From contig JAAELB010000837.1 in the NCBI GenBank assembly GCA_024227155.1, positions 1 to 43,069 on the forward strand: 43,069 nucleotides of DNA, in the 5' to 3' direction. The notes beneath the pieces were generated by a model that made no database searches, was not told where the DNA came from, and saw only the letters and a program-made list of their open reading frames with translations. Source of the stretch: Desulfobulbaceae bacterium. GTDB lineage: Bacteria; Desulfobacterota; Desulfobulbia; Desulfobulbales; Desulfocapsaceae. Below are positions 6,108 through 13,331 of this stretch, in pieces. Numbering within the stretch: position 1 is the stretch's first letter; every line of letters starts with the position of its first letter. Made by a program: the position numbers and the translations under genes.

Positions 6108-8801
6108 ATGGGACAACATAACCTGAGCCGTATGATGAAGCCGCAAAGTGTTGCGGTGGTGGGGGCGAGTGAAAAGGGCGGTACGATCGGCAATGCTTTG
6201 ATGAAGAATCTTCTGGATGGAGGTTTTGCAGGAACAGTGATGCCGGTGAATCCAAAATACGAGAAAATCCACGGCTGTCGAGTGTACAGATCGGTCTCCG
6301 AGTTGGATCTCGGAGTTGACCTGGCTATCATCGCTACACCAATAGAAACTGTACCTGAGATTGTCGGGGAGTGTGTAAACAGGAAGGTCGGCGGGGCCAT
6401 CGTTATTTCTGCAGGAGGCAAGGAAGTCGGTGAGAAGGGGAACGATATTGAATATAAAATTGAAAGAGTTGCCCTTCCCTCCGAGTTTCGTATCATCGGA
6501 CCTAATTGCCTTGGAGTGATACAGCCTAGCGGTAAGCTTAATGCCACTTTTGTTCCCCATATGCCTCCATCAGGCAATCTGGCATTCGTTTCCCAGAGCG
6601 GTGGCATCTGTTCCTCGATTCTTGATCTGGCTTCTAAGGAACAGATCGGGTTTAGCCATTTTGTCAGTATCGGTTCCATGCTGGATGTGGATTTTGGGGA
6701 TATGATAGATTATCTCGGCAACGATCCTTCGGTGGAGAGCATCCTGCTCTATATTGAAAATATAACAAATATCTGGAAGTTCATGAGTGCGGCCCGTTCT
6801 GTGTCGCGTGTTAAACCAATCATTGTCTTAAAAGCGGGCAGGAGTGAGGCCGGAGCCAGAGCCGCTGCATCCCATACCGGGGCTCTGGTTGGAGAGGATG
6901 CAGTCTATGACGCAGCCTTCAAACGGGCAGGTATTGTCCGGGTGGAGACCATCGAAGAACTTTTCGACTGTGCAGAGCTTATGGCCAAACAGCCACGCCC
7001 CCGCGGTTCGCGACTGGCTATAATCACCAATGGCGGCGGGCCGGGAGTGATAGCTGCCGATCATCTGGCCCGCCATGGACAAGAACCTGCACCTCTTCTT
7101 GCTGAAACTGTGGCAAATCTCGATACGATTCTGCCGTCATGCTGGAGTCGAAACAACCCCATCGATATTCTTGGTGATGCATCGGTTGATAGATTCAGGC
7201 AGGTTTTGGATGTTTGTCTTGATGCCCGGTTTTTTGACGGAGTTCTATTGATTCTTGCCCCCCAGGCCGTAACAGAGCCCATGCCTGTTGCCAAGGTCCT
7301 TGTGGATATGATGAAAGGTCATCACTATCCGATATTTGCCTGTTGGATGGGAGGGCGAAGCACCGATCTTGCCGTGGAATTTTTAAATGAAGCGGGAATA
7401 CCTACCTTTGATACCCCGGAAAGAGCAGTTCAGGCTTTTCTATATATGGTAGCCTTTGCCGGAAACCAGGAATTGCTTTTCGAGGTACCCCCGAAATTGG
7501 CTCACCATTTAGTCATGGACCAGAAAAGAGCGGGCGAGATCCTGGCCGGGAATACGAAGGAGGGGTTCCTGCCCGAGTCAGAGGTCCGGGGACTCCTTGA
7601 ATCTTATGGTATGCCTGTTGTCAAAACTGAGGTCGCGACCACTGAAGAACAGGCATCCCAGTTAAGCCAGAGTATAGGCTATCCGGTGGTTCTAAAACTA
7701 TTCTCTCCAGACATTACCCATAAAACCGATGCTGGTGGTGTTCATTTGGATCTGCGCTCTGATCTGGAAGTTCGGGAAGCTTATCAGCAGATTATCCAGT
7801 CCGCAGAGCGATTTAAGCAGGGGGCCAAAATCGAAGGTGTGGCGATTCAGCCTTTTCTTACCAAGCCGGATTTTGAAATTTTACTTGGAGCAAAACAGGA
7901 TCGGGATTTTGGGCCGGTGATTCTCTTTGGTATGGGCGGTATTTTTACGGAAGTCCTTAAGGACAGGGCTCTTGGCCTGCCGCCGATGAACAGGTTGCTG
8001 GCTCGGCGCATGATGCAGGAGACGAAAGCCTATACCTTGTTGGGGGGATATCGGAACAGGCCGTTTGCCGACATTGAGCAGCTTGAAGAAATTATCTTAC
8101 GTTTTTCTCAGCTTCTCGTAGATTATCCGCAAATTGCCGAATTGGATATGAATCCGATCCTAATTAAGGACGGCAAACCAATTATTGTTGATTCGCGGTT
8201 GTTGGTAGCGCCCAACACTATTCCTTCTCCAATGCATCTGGTTATCAGCCCGTATCCTGGAGAGCATGAATATCGGATGGTTACCAAAAGTGGTATGGAT
8301 ATTTTTGTCCGACCAATAAAACCAGAAGATGGCCCACTGTATGTTGACCTTATTGAGAGGTTATCGCCAACGAGCTTATATTATAGATTTTTTAGAGTCT
8401 TAAAAAAGTTGCCGCCGGCAATACTTTCTCGCTTTACCCAGATCGACTATGACCGAGATATTGCATTGGTGGCCATAGCTGAAAAAGAAGAGGCTGAACG
8501 GATGCTTGGGGTAGCCAGAATCATAGGAGATCCTGACGGATTAGAGGGGGAGTTTGCGGTTCTGATTGGTGATGCCTGGCAAGGCAAAGGTATTGGCGAA
8601 ACTTTGTTGCGAAAATGTCTGCTGATTGCTGAAAAGCGAGGATTTAAGCATATCCATGGCGTTGTCCTGAGAGAAAATATCAATATGATTGCCCTTGGTA
8701 AAAAAATGGGATTTGTAATGAAGAGGGGTGAATATCCTGGAGAGTATGAGTTGCAGATCAATTTAGGATCACTGCAATTAGTTGAGGGGCTTGCGGAATA
8801 A
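6108..8801 (+). CDS. ADP-forming acyl/acetyl-CoA synthetase fused to a GNAT acetyltransferase (Pat-like)
   Basis: An 897-residue protein with the order CoA-binding domain (about 8-130), succinyl-CoA-ligase-like domains (150-460), ATP-grasp domain (485-710) and GNAT domain (735-890, acetyl-CoA loop QGKGIG). This is the layout of the protein lysine acetyltransferase Pat/YfiQ. In Pat the synthetase half is thought to be inactive, having lost the phosphorylated histidine. Here the SHTG segment is retained (H256), so real acyl-CoA synthesis with ATP formation is possible, giving a dual enzyme. An AGGAG site precedes the ATG. Its position between mrp and a usp gene, in a sigma-54 operon, suggests a role in energy stress or acetate use. 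Confidence 0.9.
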   Translation: MGQHNLSRMMKPQSVAVVGASEKGGTIGNALMKNLLDGGFAGTVMPVNPKYEKIHGCRVYRSVSELDLGVDLAIIATPIETVPEIVGECVNRKVGGAIVISAGGKEVGEKGNDIEYKIERVALPSEFRIIGPNCLGVIQPSGKLNATFVPHMPPSGNLAFVSQSGGICSSILDLASKEQIGFSHFVSIGSMLDVDFGDMIDYLGNDPSVESILLYIENITNIWKFMSAARSVSRVKPIIVLKAGRSEAGARAAASHTGALVGEDAVYDAAFKRAGIVRVETIEELFDCAELMAKQPRPRGSRLAIITNGGGPGVIAADHLARHGQEPAPLLAETVANLDTILPSCWSRNNPIDILGDASVDRFRQVLDVCLDARFFDGVLLILAPQAVTEPMPVAKVLVDMMKGHHYPIFACWMGGRSTDLAVEFLNEAGIPTFDTPERAVQAFLYMVAFAGNQELLFEVPPKLAHHLVMDQKRAGEILAGNTKEGFLPESEVRGLLESYGMPVVKTEVATTEEQASQLSQSIGYPVVLKLFSPDITHKTDAGGVHLDLRSDLEVREAYQQIIQSAERFKQGAKIEGVAIQPFLTKPDFEILLGAKQDRDFGPVILFGMGGIFTEVLKDRALGLPPMNRLLARRMMQETKAYTLLGGYRNRPFADIEQLEEIILRFSQLLVDYPQIAELDMNPILIKDGKPIIVDSRLLVAPNTIPSPMHLVISPYPGEHEYRMVTKSGMDIFVRPIKPEDGPLYVDLIERLSPTSLYYRFFRVLKKLPPAILSRFTQIDYDRDIALVAIAEKEEAERMLGVARIIGDPDGLEGEFAVLIGDAWQGKGIGETLLRKCLLIAEKRGFKHIHGVVLRENINMIALGKKMGFVMKRGEYPGEYELQINLGSLQLVEGLAE

Positions 8802-8835
8802 TCGAACAGGGAAAAAATAGCAAAGGAGACGTGCA

Positions 8836-9315
8836 ATGAATAAAAAAATACAAAAAATTTTAGCTTGTATCGATGCTTCTGATTATGCGCCCATGGTTTT
8901 GGATTATGCAGTTCAACTGGTAGAGGATTCACATATTGTGGTGTATAGCGTTATCAACCAGAGAGATGTTGATATGGTTGGAGCCATCAACAGAGAGATA
9001 CCAGGCAAGATTGATGTCGAAGAATATGTGAACAATTTGAAAAAAGAAAGGGAGAGGGTGATAAAAGATCTGATAAATAATCATTTTTTCAAACAAAAAT
9101 CACGTATGAGCTTCATTGTTGAGGTCGGTATTCCATCTTTACAGATCCTGCAAGTAGTTGAAACAGAAGAGATTGATTTGATTGTGATGGCCAATAAAGG
9201 TATGGGAAATGTTGAAAGGGTTTTGTTTGGCAGTGCTGCCGAAAAAGTATTCAGGCATTCTCCCGTCCCGGTTCTCAGTATCAGGGATCGGAAAATATTC
9301 AAACGTGGTCGGTAA
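8836..9315 (+). CDS. Universal stress protein, single domain
   Basis: A 159-residue UspA-fold protein with the C-terminal nucleotide motif in the form NKG-x9-GS (the first glycine of the usual G-x2-G is replaced), then AAEKVFRHSPVPVLSI, the typical last strand. The N-terminus KILACIDASDYAPMVLDYA is the usual first strand and helix. AAAGGAGA precedes the ATG. It lies 34 bases after the acyl-CoA synthetase gene and ends the operon; a terminator follows. It closely resembles the genes at 11599 and 12109 in its N-terminus and its central charged helix, so the three are probably local duplicates. Confidence 0.9.
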   Translation: MNKKIQKILACIDASDYAPMVLDYAVQLVEDSHIVVYSVINQRDVDMVGAINREIPGKIDVEEYVNNLKKERERVIKDLINNHFFKQKSRMSFIVEVGIPSLQILQVVETEEIDLIVMANKGMGNVERVLFGSAAEKVFRHSPVPVLSIRDRKIFKRGR

Positions 9316-9408
9316 ATAAGGGGCTTAAAAAAATTTTGGTCCTGGTCTCTGATGTTGTTCTCTGATCAGGACTGGCCAGGTGAAAAAAACCTTTTGGGGT
9401 GTGATCAA

Positions 9409-9446
9409 AAAGAGCGGGCATCTTGAAGATTCCGCTCTTTCCTTTT
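9409..9446 (+). terminator. Intrinsic terminator after the usp operon
   Basis: Perfect 9-bp stem AAAGAGCGG (9409-9417) with CCGCTCTTT (9432-9440), a 14-base loop, then CCTTTT. It lies about 95 bases past the usp stop codon and ends the operon that starts at 2384. Confidence 0.7.
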
Positions 9447-9475
9447 AACTCCTTATTAATCTACTATCACAAACA

Positions 9476-9592
9476 CTACTTTTTGAAAGGTTTCATGACC
9501 AGAACTGGACAGTGAGCCCGTTTCAGGACACGTTTAGTCACACTGCCCAGCAGGATTTTTAAATCCATACCAGGAGGGTTGTGCAGGGTTCT
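9476..9592 (-). pseudogene. C-terminal fragment of a universal stress protein
   Basis: Minus-strand translation gives 38 residues ending KRVLKRAHCPVLVMKPFKK and then TAG, with LLGSV just upstream. This is the final GS-containing loop, helix and strand of a UspA domain. A stop codon closes the frame upstream at 9593-9595, and no N-terminal half is visible nearby. It is opposite in orientation to the intact usp genes, so the area has been rearranged. Confidence 0.7.
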
Positions 9593-9716
9593 TTACTGCG
9601 GAGGCTTCATTAATAACGTCATCAGTGATTTTGGATTTTTATGCGGTTGTCAAAGCATATAACTGACTTTGCTTTCAAATTAGATCGTAGATAAGATGAA
9701 AAACCGGGGATTGTCT

Positions 9717-9872
9717 ATGGCCACCAAAGGAAAAACGGAACTACATCGCTTTATTTGGGCCATTATCCGCCAGCATGGAGGCAGGTTATCGGTGGAGAGT
9801 ATGCCGGGAAAAGGTTCTGTATTTATTGTACGGCTGCCTAAGCATAATGACCAGAACCTGCCTTATAGATAA
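9717..9872 (+). pseudogene. Fragment of a sensor histidine kinase (end of ATPase domain)
   Basis: The frame ending at TAA 9870-9872 contains IIRQHGGRLSVESMPGKGS followed by VFIVRLP, the final part of a HATPase_c domain. The preceding MATKGKTELHRFIWAII looks like a decayed TTKGxGTGLGL glycine box. No kinase dimerisation domain or sensor is found upstream. Together with the broken regulator at 2478 it suggests a degraded two-component system in this region. Confidence 0.75.
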
Positions 9873-9882
9873 AGGTGGTGCC

Positions 9883-10914
9883 GTGATCGCCTTATTGGAG
9901 CAGATAACTACACACGCCATAATGATAACCGGATTCGTGTTAATGATGATGGTGATCATTGAATACCTTAATGTCCTGTCTCGAGGTGTCTGGCAACGAG
10001 GCCTGCGAGAGAGCCCCTGGCGACAATATCTGCTTGCAGCTTTTCTGGGAGCAACCCCGGGATGTCTGGGGGCCTTTACTGTAGTTTCTCTGTATTTGCA
10101 CCGGGAAGTCTCTCTTGGTGCGCTTGTGGTTGCCATGGTTGCTACAAGTGGTGACGAATCTTTTGTCATGCTGTCCATGATTCCGGAACATGCACCTCGT
10201 ATTTTTATAATTCTAATTATTGTAGGACTTGTTGCCGGCTACTTTACTGATGCTTTTTCGAGTGACGCAACATGTGGTCAAGCTGGTTGTCAAAGTGAGT
10301 TTGATACCCATGAAGAAGATATCTGCCACTGTTTTCCCTGGGGAAGGCTCCGAGAGCAGTGGGGGCAAAGCTTTTTTACCCGAGGTATCTTAAGCGTTGT
10401 CTTGCTGTTGTTTCTTCTTGCTGCAGTAACAGGGCAACTTGGGCCGGTTGTCTGGAACTGGTTGAGGGTGACTCTGGTTATTCTTTCCTCCATTGCGCTC
10501 TTCATTGTCTCTACGGTTCCGGCTCATTTTCTGGAGGAACATCTGTGGAACCATGTGGTCAAGGCCCATATGCCAAGAGTGTTTCTTTGGACTTTCGGTG
10601 CTCTCTTATTGATGCATATATTGGTGGATCATCTCCACCTTGAGTTTTGGCTGCAGGAAAACCGGCTCATCGTATTGTTGATGGCCTGCCTTGTCGGCCT
10701 TATTCCAGAATCCGGGCCCCACCTCCTGTTTCTTACTCTGTTTGTTGAAAATGTCATCCCCTTCAGCACCTTTCTGGCCAGTTCCATTGTACAAGATGGT
10801 CACGGCATGTTGCCTTTGCTTGCCGAATCGCGTCGTGACTTTATAAAAGTAAAAGCCATCAATCTGGTTGTGGGATTTTTAACGGGATTTATTGGATATT
10901 CCTTTGGGTGGTGA
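9883..10914 (+). CDS. Putative 10-TM heavy-metal (manganese/arsenic-type) exporter, ArsP_2-like
   Basis: A polytopic inner-membrane protein of about 343 residues with roughly ten hydrophobic segments. It resembles the ArsP_2 family, annotated as putative manganese transporter or 10-TM heavy-metal exporter; the substrate is not proven. Conserved-looking pieces are FLGATPGCLGAFTVVSLY and GLIPESGPHLLF, which look like two inverted halves of one fold. Between them lies a loop rich in Cys, His and acidic residues (C131, C135, then HEEDICHC at about 146-153), a likely metal-binding loop. I choose GTG 9883, preceded by AAAGGTGG, over an upstream ATG at 9847 that overlaps the kinase fragment and lacks a ribosome site. 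Confidence 0.75.
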   Translation: MIALLEQITTHAIMITGFVLMMMVIIEYLNVLSRGVWQRGLRESPWRQYLLAAFLGATPGCLGAFTVVSLYLHREVSLGALVVAMVATSGDESFVMLSMIPEHAPRIFIILIIVGLVAGYFTDAFSSDATCGQAGCQSEFDTHEEDICHCFPWGRLREQWGQSFFTRGILSVVLLLFLLAAVTGQLGPVVWNWLRVTLVILSSIALFIVSTVPAHFLEEHLWNHVVKAHMPRVFLWTFGALLLMHILVDHLHLEFWLQENRLIVLLMACLVGLIPESGPHLLFLTLFVENVIPFSTFLASSIVQDGHGMLPLLAESRRDFIKVKAINLVVGFLTGFIGYSFGW

Positions 10915-10957
10915 CAATGAAAACACGAGACACTATTGATTCGGGGACGAGAATAAT

Positions 10958-11353
10958 ATGAAAATCATATGGATATATGCCGTATGCTGGTTGGGCATGA
11001 TAATTCTCGCGATCCTCAACGGAGTAATACGGGAGAAGGTATACGGTCAGTTGATGAGGGAGTTGTCGGCCCACCAATTGTCTACCTTTGTCGTGCTCAT
11101 TTGTTTTGGAGTGTATATCTGGGTCATAAGTTGCGTTATCCGGATTGAATCATCAAGGCAGGCTCTTCTGATAGGTGGTATGTGGTTGATCATGACGGTT
11201 GTCTTTGAATTCATTTTTGGTCACTACGTCATGCACCAGCCTTGGGAGAGACTGTTCAATGACTATAATCTACTCAAAGGCCGAGTGTGGACGCTGGTGC
11301 TTCTCTGGACGGCTGTCGCTCCATACATTTTTTATCGGATGCGGGCCAGGTAA
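10958..11353 (+). CDS. Small four-TM membrane protein of unknown function
   Basis: A 131-residue protein with four hydrophobic segments (about 4-23, 43-62, 69-89, 107-127) and little else. I do not recognise the family with confidence. It follows the putative metal exporter by 43 bases in the same direction and may be co-transcribed with it. A short HYVMHQPWERLFNDYNLLKG loop between the third and fourth helices is the most distinctive part. No signal peptide or catalytic motif is visible. Confidence 0.65.
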   Translation: MKIIWIYAVCWLGMIILAILNGVIREKVYGQLMRELSAHQLSTFVVLICFGVYIWVISCVIRIESSRQALLIGGMWLIMTVVFEFIFGHYVMHQPWERLFNDYNLLKGRVWTLVLLWTAVAPYIFYRMRAR

Positions 11354-11446
11354 CATTTCGTCTCCCGGTACTTATCATTCTGGTGCTACTTCCCCTTATT
11401 CCCTTATGTCCAGCCAAATTCAACTCTCTTGTTCGCAGGCTTTATG

Positions 11447-11462
11447 TGGCACGGTAATTGCT
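11447..11462 (+). promoter_or_regulatory. Strong sigma-54 promoter for the two-usp operon
   Basis: TGGCACGGTAATTGCT matches the sigma-54 consensus almost fully, with the correct GG-N10-GC spacing. It lies about 137 bases upstream of the usp start at 11599. No copy of the palindrome at 2335 was found just upstream. A short inverted repeat, ACAAAC/GTTTGT, sits at about 11572-11585 directly before the ribosome site. Confidence 0.75.
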
Positions 11463-11598
11463 TTTCATTCTATGAGCAGTGAGCCTGTTGATCTGCTTTT
11501 TGTGATAGTTCTTTATCGACAAAGACAAAGGACCACATCAGACTGCAGGTAAGTTCCAGCAGCTAATTTTACAAACACGTTTGTGGAAGGGGGGTGAA

Positions 11599-12096
11599 AT
11601 GAAAGATATCAATAGAGTCATGGCTTGTGTGGATCTGTCCGACTATTCAAAAGAAATTATTGAATATGCCCTTGCCCTTGCCGATGGGTCGGAGACAGTG
11701 ATTCTGCTCTTTAATGTTATAAATAGTCGAGATGTCGATTCTTTAAGGACTGTAGGTCATCATTTTCCTGAGAAGATTAATGTCGAGAGTTACATCGAGC
11801 GAGTACAGGCAGAACGCCATCAGATAATCCAAGAGATGATCGAGGAGCATTTCCTCCAATACAAGGCTCAAATCAAAATTCTTTTCCGGGTAGGTATCCC
11901 CTATAAAACAATACTAGAGGCCATAGAAACGGAAAAAGTTGATCTTGTAGTAATAGCCAGCAAAGGCAAAAGCAATCTCATAGGCACACTTCATGGTTCT
12001 AACGCCGAGAAAGTCTTCAGGCATTCACCGGTGCCGGTTCTAAGTGTCAGAGACCGGGAACGCTTCAGTCGGAATCGCTCTATGCGAAATCAGTAG
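11599..12096 (+). CDS. Universal stress protein, single domain
   Basis: A 165-residue Usp with the nucleotide motif SKG-x9-GS near residues 128-140 and the terminal strand EKVFRHSPVPVLSVRDRE. The ATG at 11599 is chosen over an upstream in-frame start because it follows a strong GGGGGGTG ribosome site by a few bases. It is the first gene after the sigma-54 promoter at 11447 and is followed 12 bases later by another usp. Sequence pattern (INSRDVDS, PEKINVESY) is very close to that of the gene at 8836, indicating duplication. Confidence 0.9.
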   Translation: MKDINRVMACVDLSDYSKEIIEYALALADGSETVILLFNVINSRDVDSLRTVGHHFPEKINVESYIERVQAERHQIIQEMIEEHFLQYKAQIKILFRVGIPYKTILEAIETEKVDLVVIASKGKSNLIGTLHGSNAEKVFRHSPVPVLSVRDRERFSRNRSMRNQ

Positions 12097-12108
12097 AGGG
12101 GGGGAGTA

Positions 12109-12573
12109 ATGAAAGCCATAAAGCGAATTGTTGTCTGTATCGATTTTTCTGTCTATTCTTCAGAGATTTTGGAATATGCAGCAGGGGTAGCAGAGCGAAA
12201 CTCGGCAGAGATTGTTGCTGTAAACGTTATTAACAAACGACAAATTGAATCAATAAAAGAAGCAATTAACAATGAGCAGCTTCGCACTCGGGTATTGAGT
12301 GATTTTATAAATGACCAGACAGAGAAGCGAATAAAAAATATGGATGACTTGTTTAATCAATGGGTGCCTAAACAGGTTTCCACCAAAATTATCATTAAGA
12401 GCGGGGTCCCGTTTGAGGAGATTCTTAGGGTTGTGGATGGTGAAAACGCAGACCTTCTTGTCATAAGTTCAAAGGGTAGAACAAATTTTGAGGATTATAT
12501 GTTCGGTACGACTGCGGAAAAAGTTTTCAGGCACTGTCCTGTGCCCATCCTGAGTTTAAATGTGAAGAAATAG
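12109..12573 (+). CDS. Universal stress protein, single domain
   Basis: A 154-residue Usp starting MKAIKRIVVCIDFSVYSSEI, with nucleotide motif SKG-x9-GT and terminal AEKVFRHCPVPILSL. A GGGGGAG ribosome site lies just before the ATG. It is the second gene of the sigma-54 operon and is followed at once by a long hairpin that probably ends the transcript. Its central region differs from its two neighbours (longer helix, KNMDDLFNQWVPKQVS), so it is the most diverged of the local duplicates. Confidence 0.9.
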   Translation: MKAIKRIVVCIDFSVYSSEILEYAAGVAERNSAEIVAVNVINKRQIESIKEAINNEQLRTRVLSDFINDQTEKRIKNMDDLFNQWVPKQVSTKIIIKSGVPFEEILRVVDGENADLLVISSKGRTNFEDYMFGTTAEKVFRHCPVPILSLNVKK

Positions 12574-12583
12574 CAAAATATGC

Positions 12584-12613
12584 AAGCAGGCAGTTCTGTC
12601 CAACTGCCTGCTT
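12584..12613 (+). terminator. Long hairpin after the two-usp operon
   Basis: Perfect 12-bp stem AAGCAGGCAGTT / AACTGCCTGCTT with a 6-base loop, starting about 10 bases after the usp stop codon. There is no good T run after it, so it may act as an mRNA-stabilising or rho-assisted end rather than a classic intrinsic terminator. Confidence 0.6.
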
Positions 12614-12632
12614 CCTGATAAAAGGTGATGCA

Positions 12633-12812
12633 ATGAAAATGGTAGAAGTAAGATTGAGAGCCAAACAGATGGGTATTAAAATTGAACGGAGAAAGAAAAG
12701 AGAGCTTATACGGTAGATACAACTACAGGAAAACAACACACCCTGTTATCAGGCGAAAACGGTTGATAAGTGTGGACAATACGAGTGTTACTGGCGTGAT
12801 AACTGTTTCTAG
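12633..12812 (+). pseudogene. Small SAP-like cysteine protein gene interrupted by an in-frame amber codon
   Basis: From ATG 12633, after AAAGGTG, the frame reads 27 codons (a basic SAP/Rho-N-like helix pair ending KKRELIR), then TAG at 12714-12716, then continues without any other stop for 31 codons (IQLQENNTPCYQAKT...CGQYECYWRDNC) to TAG at 12810. Together this matches a small protein common in Desulfobacterota: a SAP-like N-terminus followed by a four-cysteine C-terminus (CY, CG, EC, NC). The amber codon replaces a position where CAG would fit. It may be a recent nonsense mutation; recoding is possible but unproven. The product's function is unknown, DNA binding being a guess. Confidence 0.65.
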
Positions 12813-13140
12813 TGTTACTTATGATATTTTTGGTTTAAGCCGAACCCCCATGTCTCTTGGCATGGTATTGATTCTTTGTTGGGTGGATCAGGATATCAGG
12901 TCGATCCACCACCAGGCTGATGCAGGTGATACGCTCTTGTACTATGCTGATAGACGTCATTACTGTTTCGATAATACCGATATGGGACAATGATGAGAGG
13001 TGCCACTGCCAAAAACGAGTTCTACTGTTTTACGAGATACTTTGTTATTTCTGCTCCAGAAAGCTTTGTCAGCGAACCACATCCTATTCGATGCATACTT
13101 GCTATAGTCGATATTTTTAAAAAGTGTTAATTTTATGATT
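12813..13140. other. Non-coding stretch before repeat copy B
   Basis: I find no supported gene here. A perfect 8-bp inverted repeat, GGTGGATC (12882-12889) and GATCCACC (12903-12910), is the only clear structure. Short open frames overlapping the SAP-like gene and running to 12993 lack family features or ribosome sites and are treated as chance. Confidence 0.5.
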
Positions 13141-13331
13141 TTAGTACCTAACTCCTGAAAATCTGCCATGAAAAACAAGAAATCAGGAGATCGCTTGAAA
13201 ATTAGTGCCTTACTCCATAGAAGCTGTAATAAAAAACAAGAAATCATGAAATTGATTTGAAATCATAAACTTAGAGCTACCGGCAAGGTACTTATCCAAG
13301 CACTTCAAAAGTTTCGATTTATTCGGGTTAG
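13141..13331 (+). repeat. TTAG/GGGTTAG structured repeat, copy B, with duplicated left arm
   Basis: Two left arms stand in tandem with a 61-base period: TTAGTACCTAACTCC at 13141 and TTAGTGCCTTACTCC at 13202, each followed by an AAAAAACAAGAAATCA-like block. The right arm has AAGGTACTTATCC at about 13284 and ends TTATTCGGGTTAG at 13331. The last bases overlap the stop codon (TAA, 13328-13330, minus strand) of the neighbouring kinase gene. Confidence 0.75.

Noticed and set aside
11371-11390. Another copy of the second repeat (GGTACTTATC)
   Set aside because: Only ten bases match; the rest of the right arm and GGGTTAG are missing.
12682-12993. Open frame of 103 codons after the two-usp operon
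   Set aside because: It runs in a different frame through the SAP-like gene, lacks a ribosome site, and its translation has no recognisable features.
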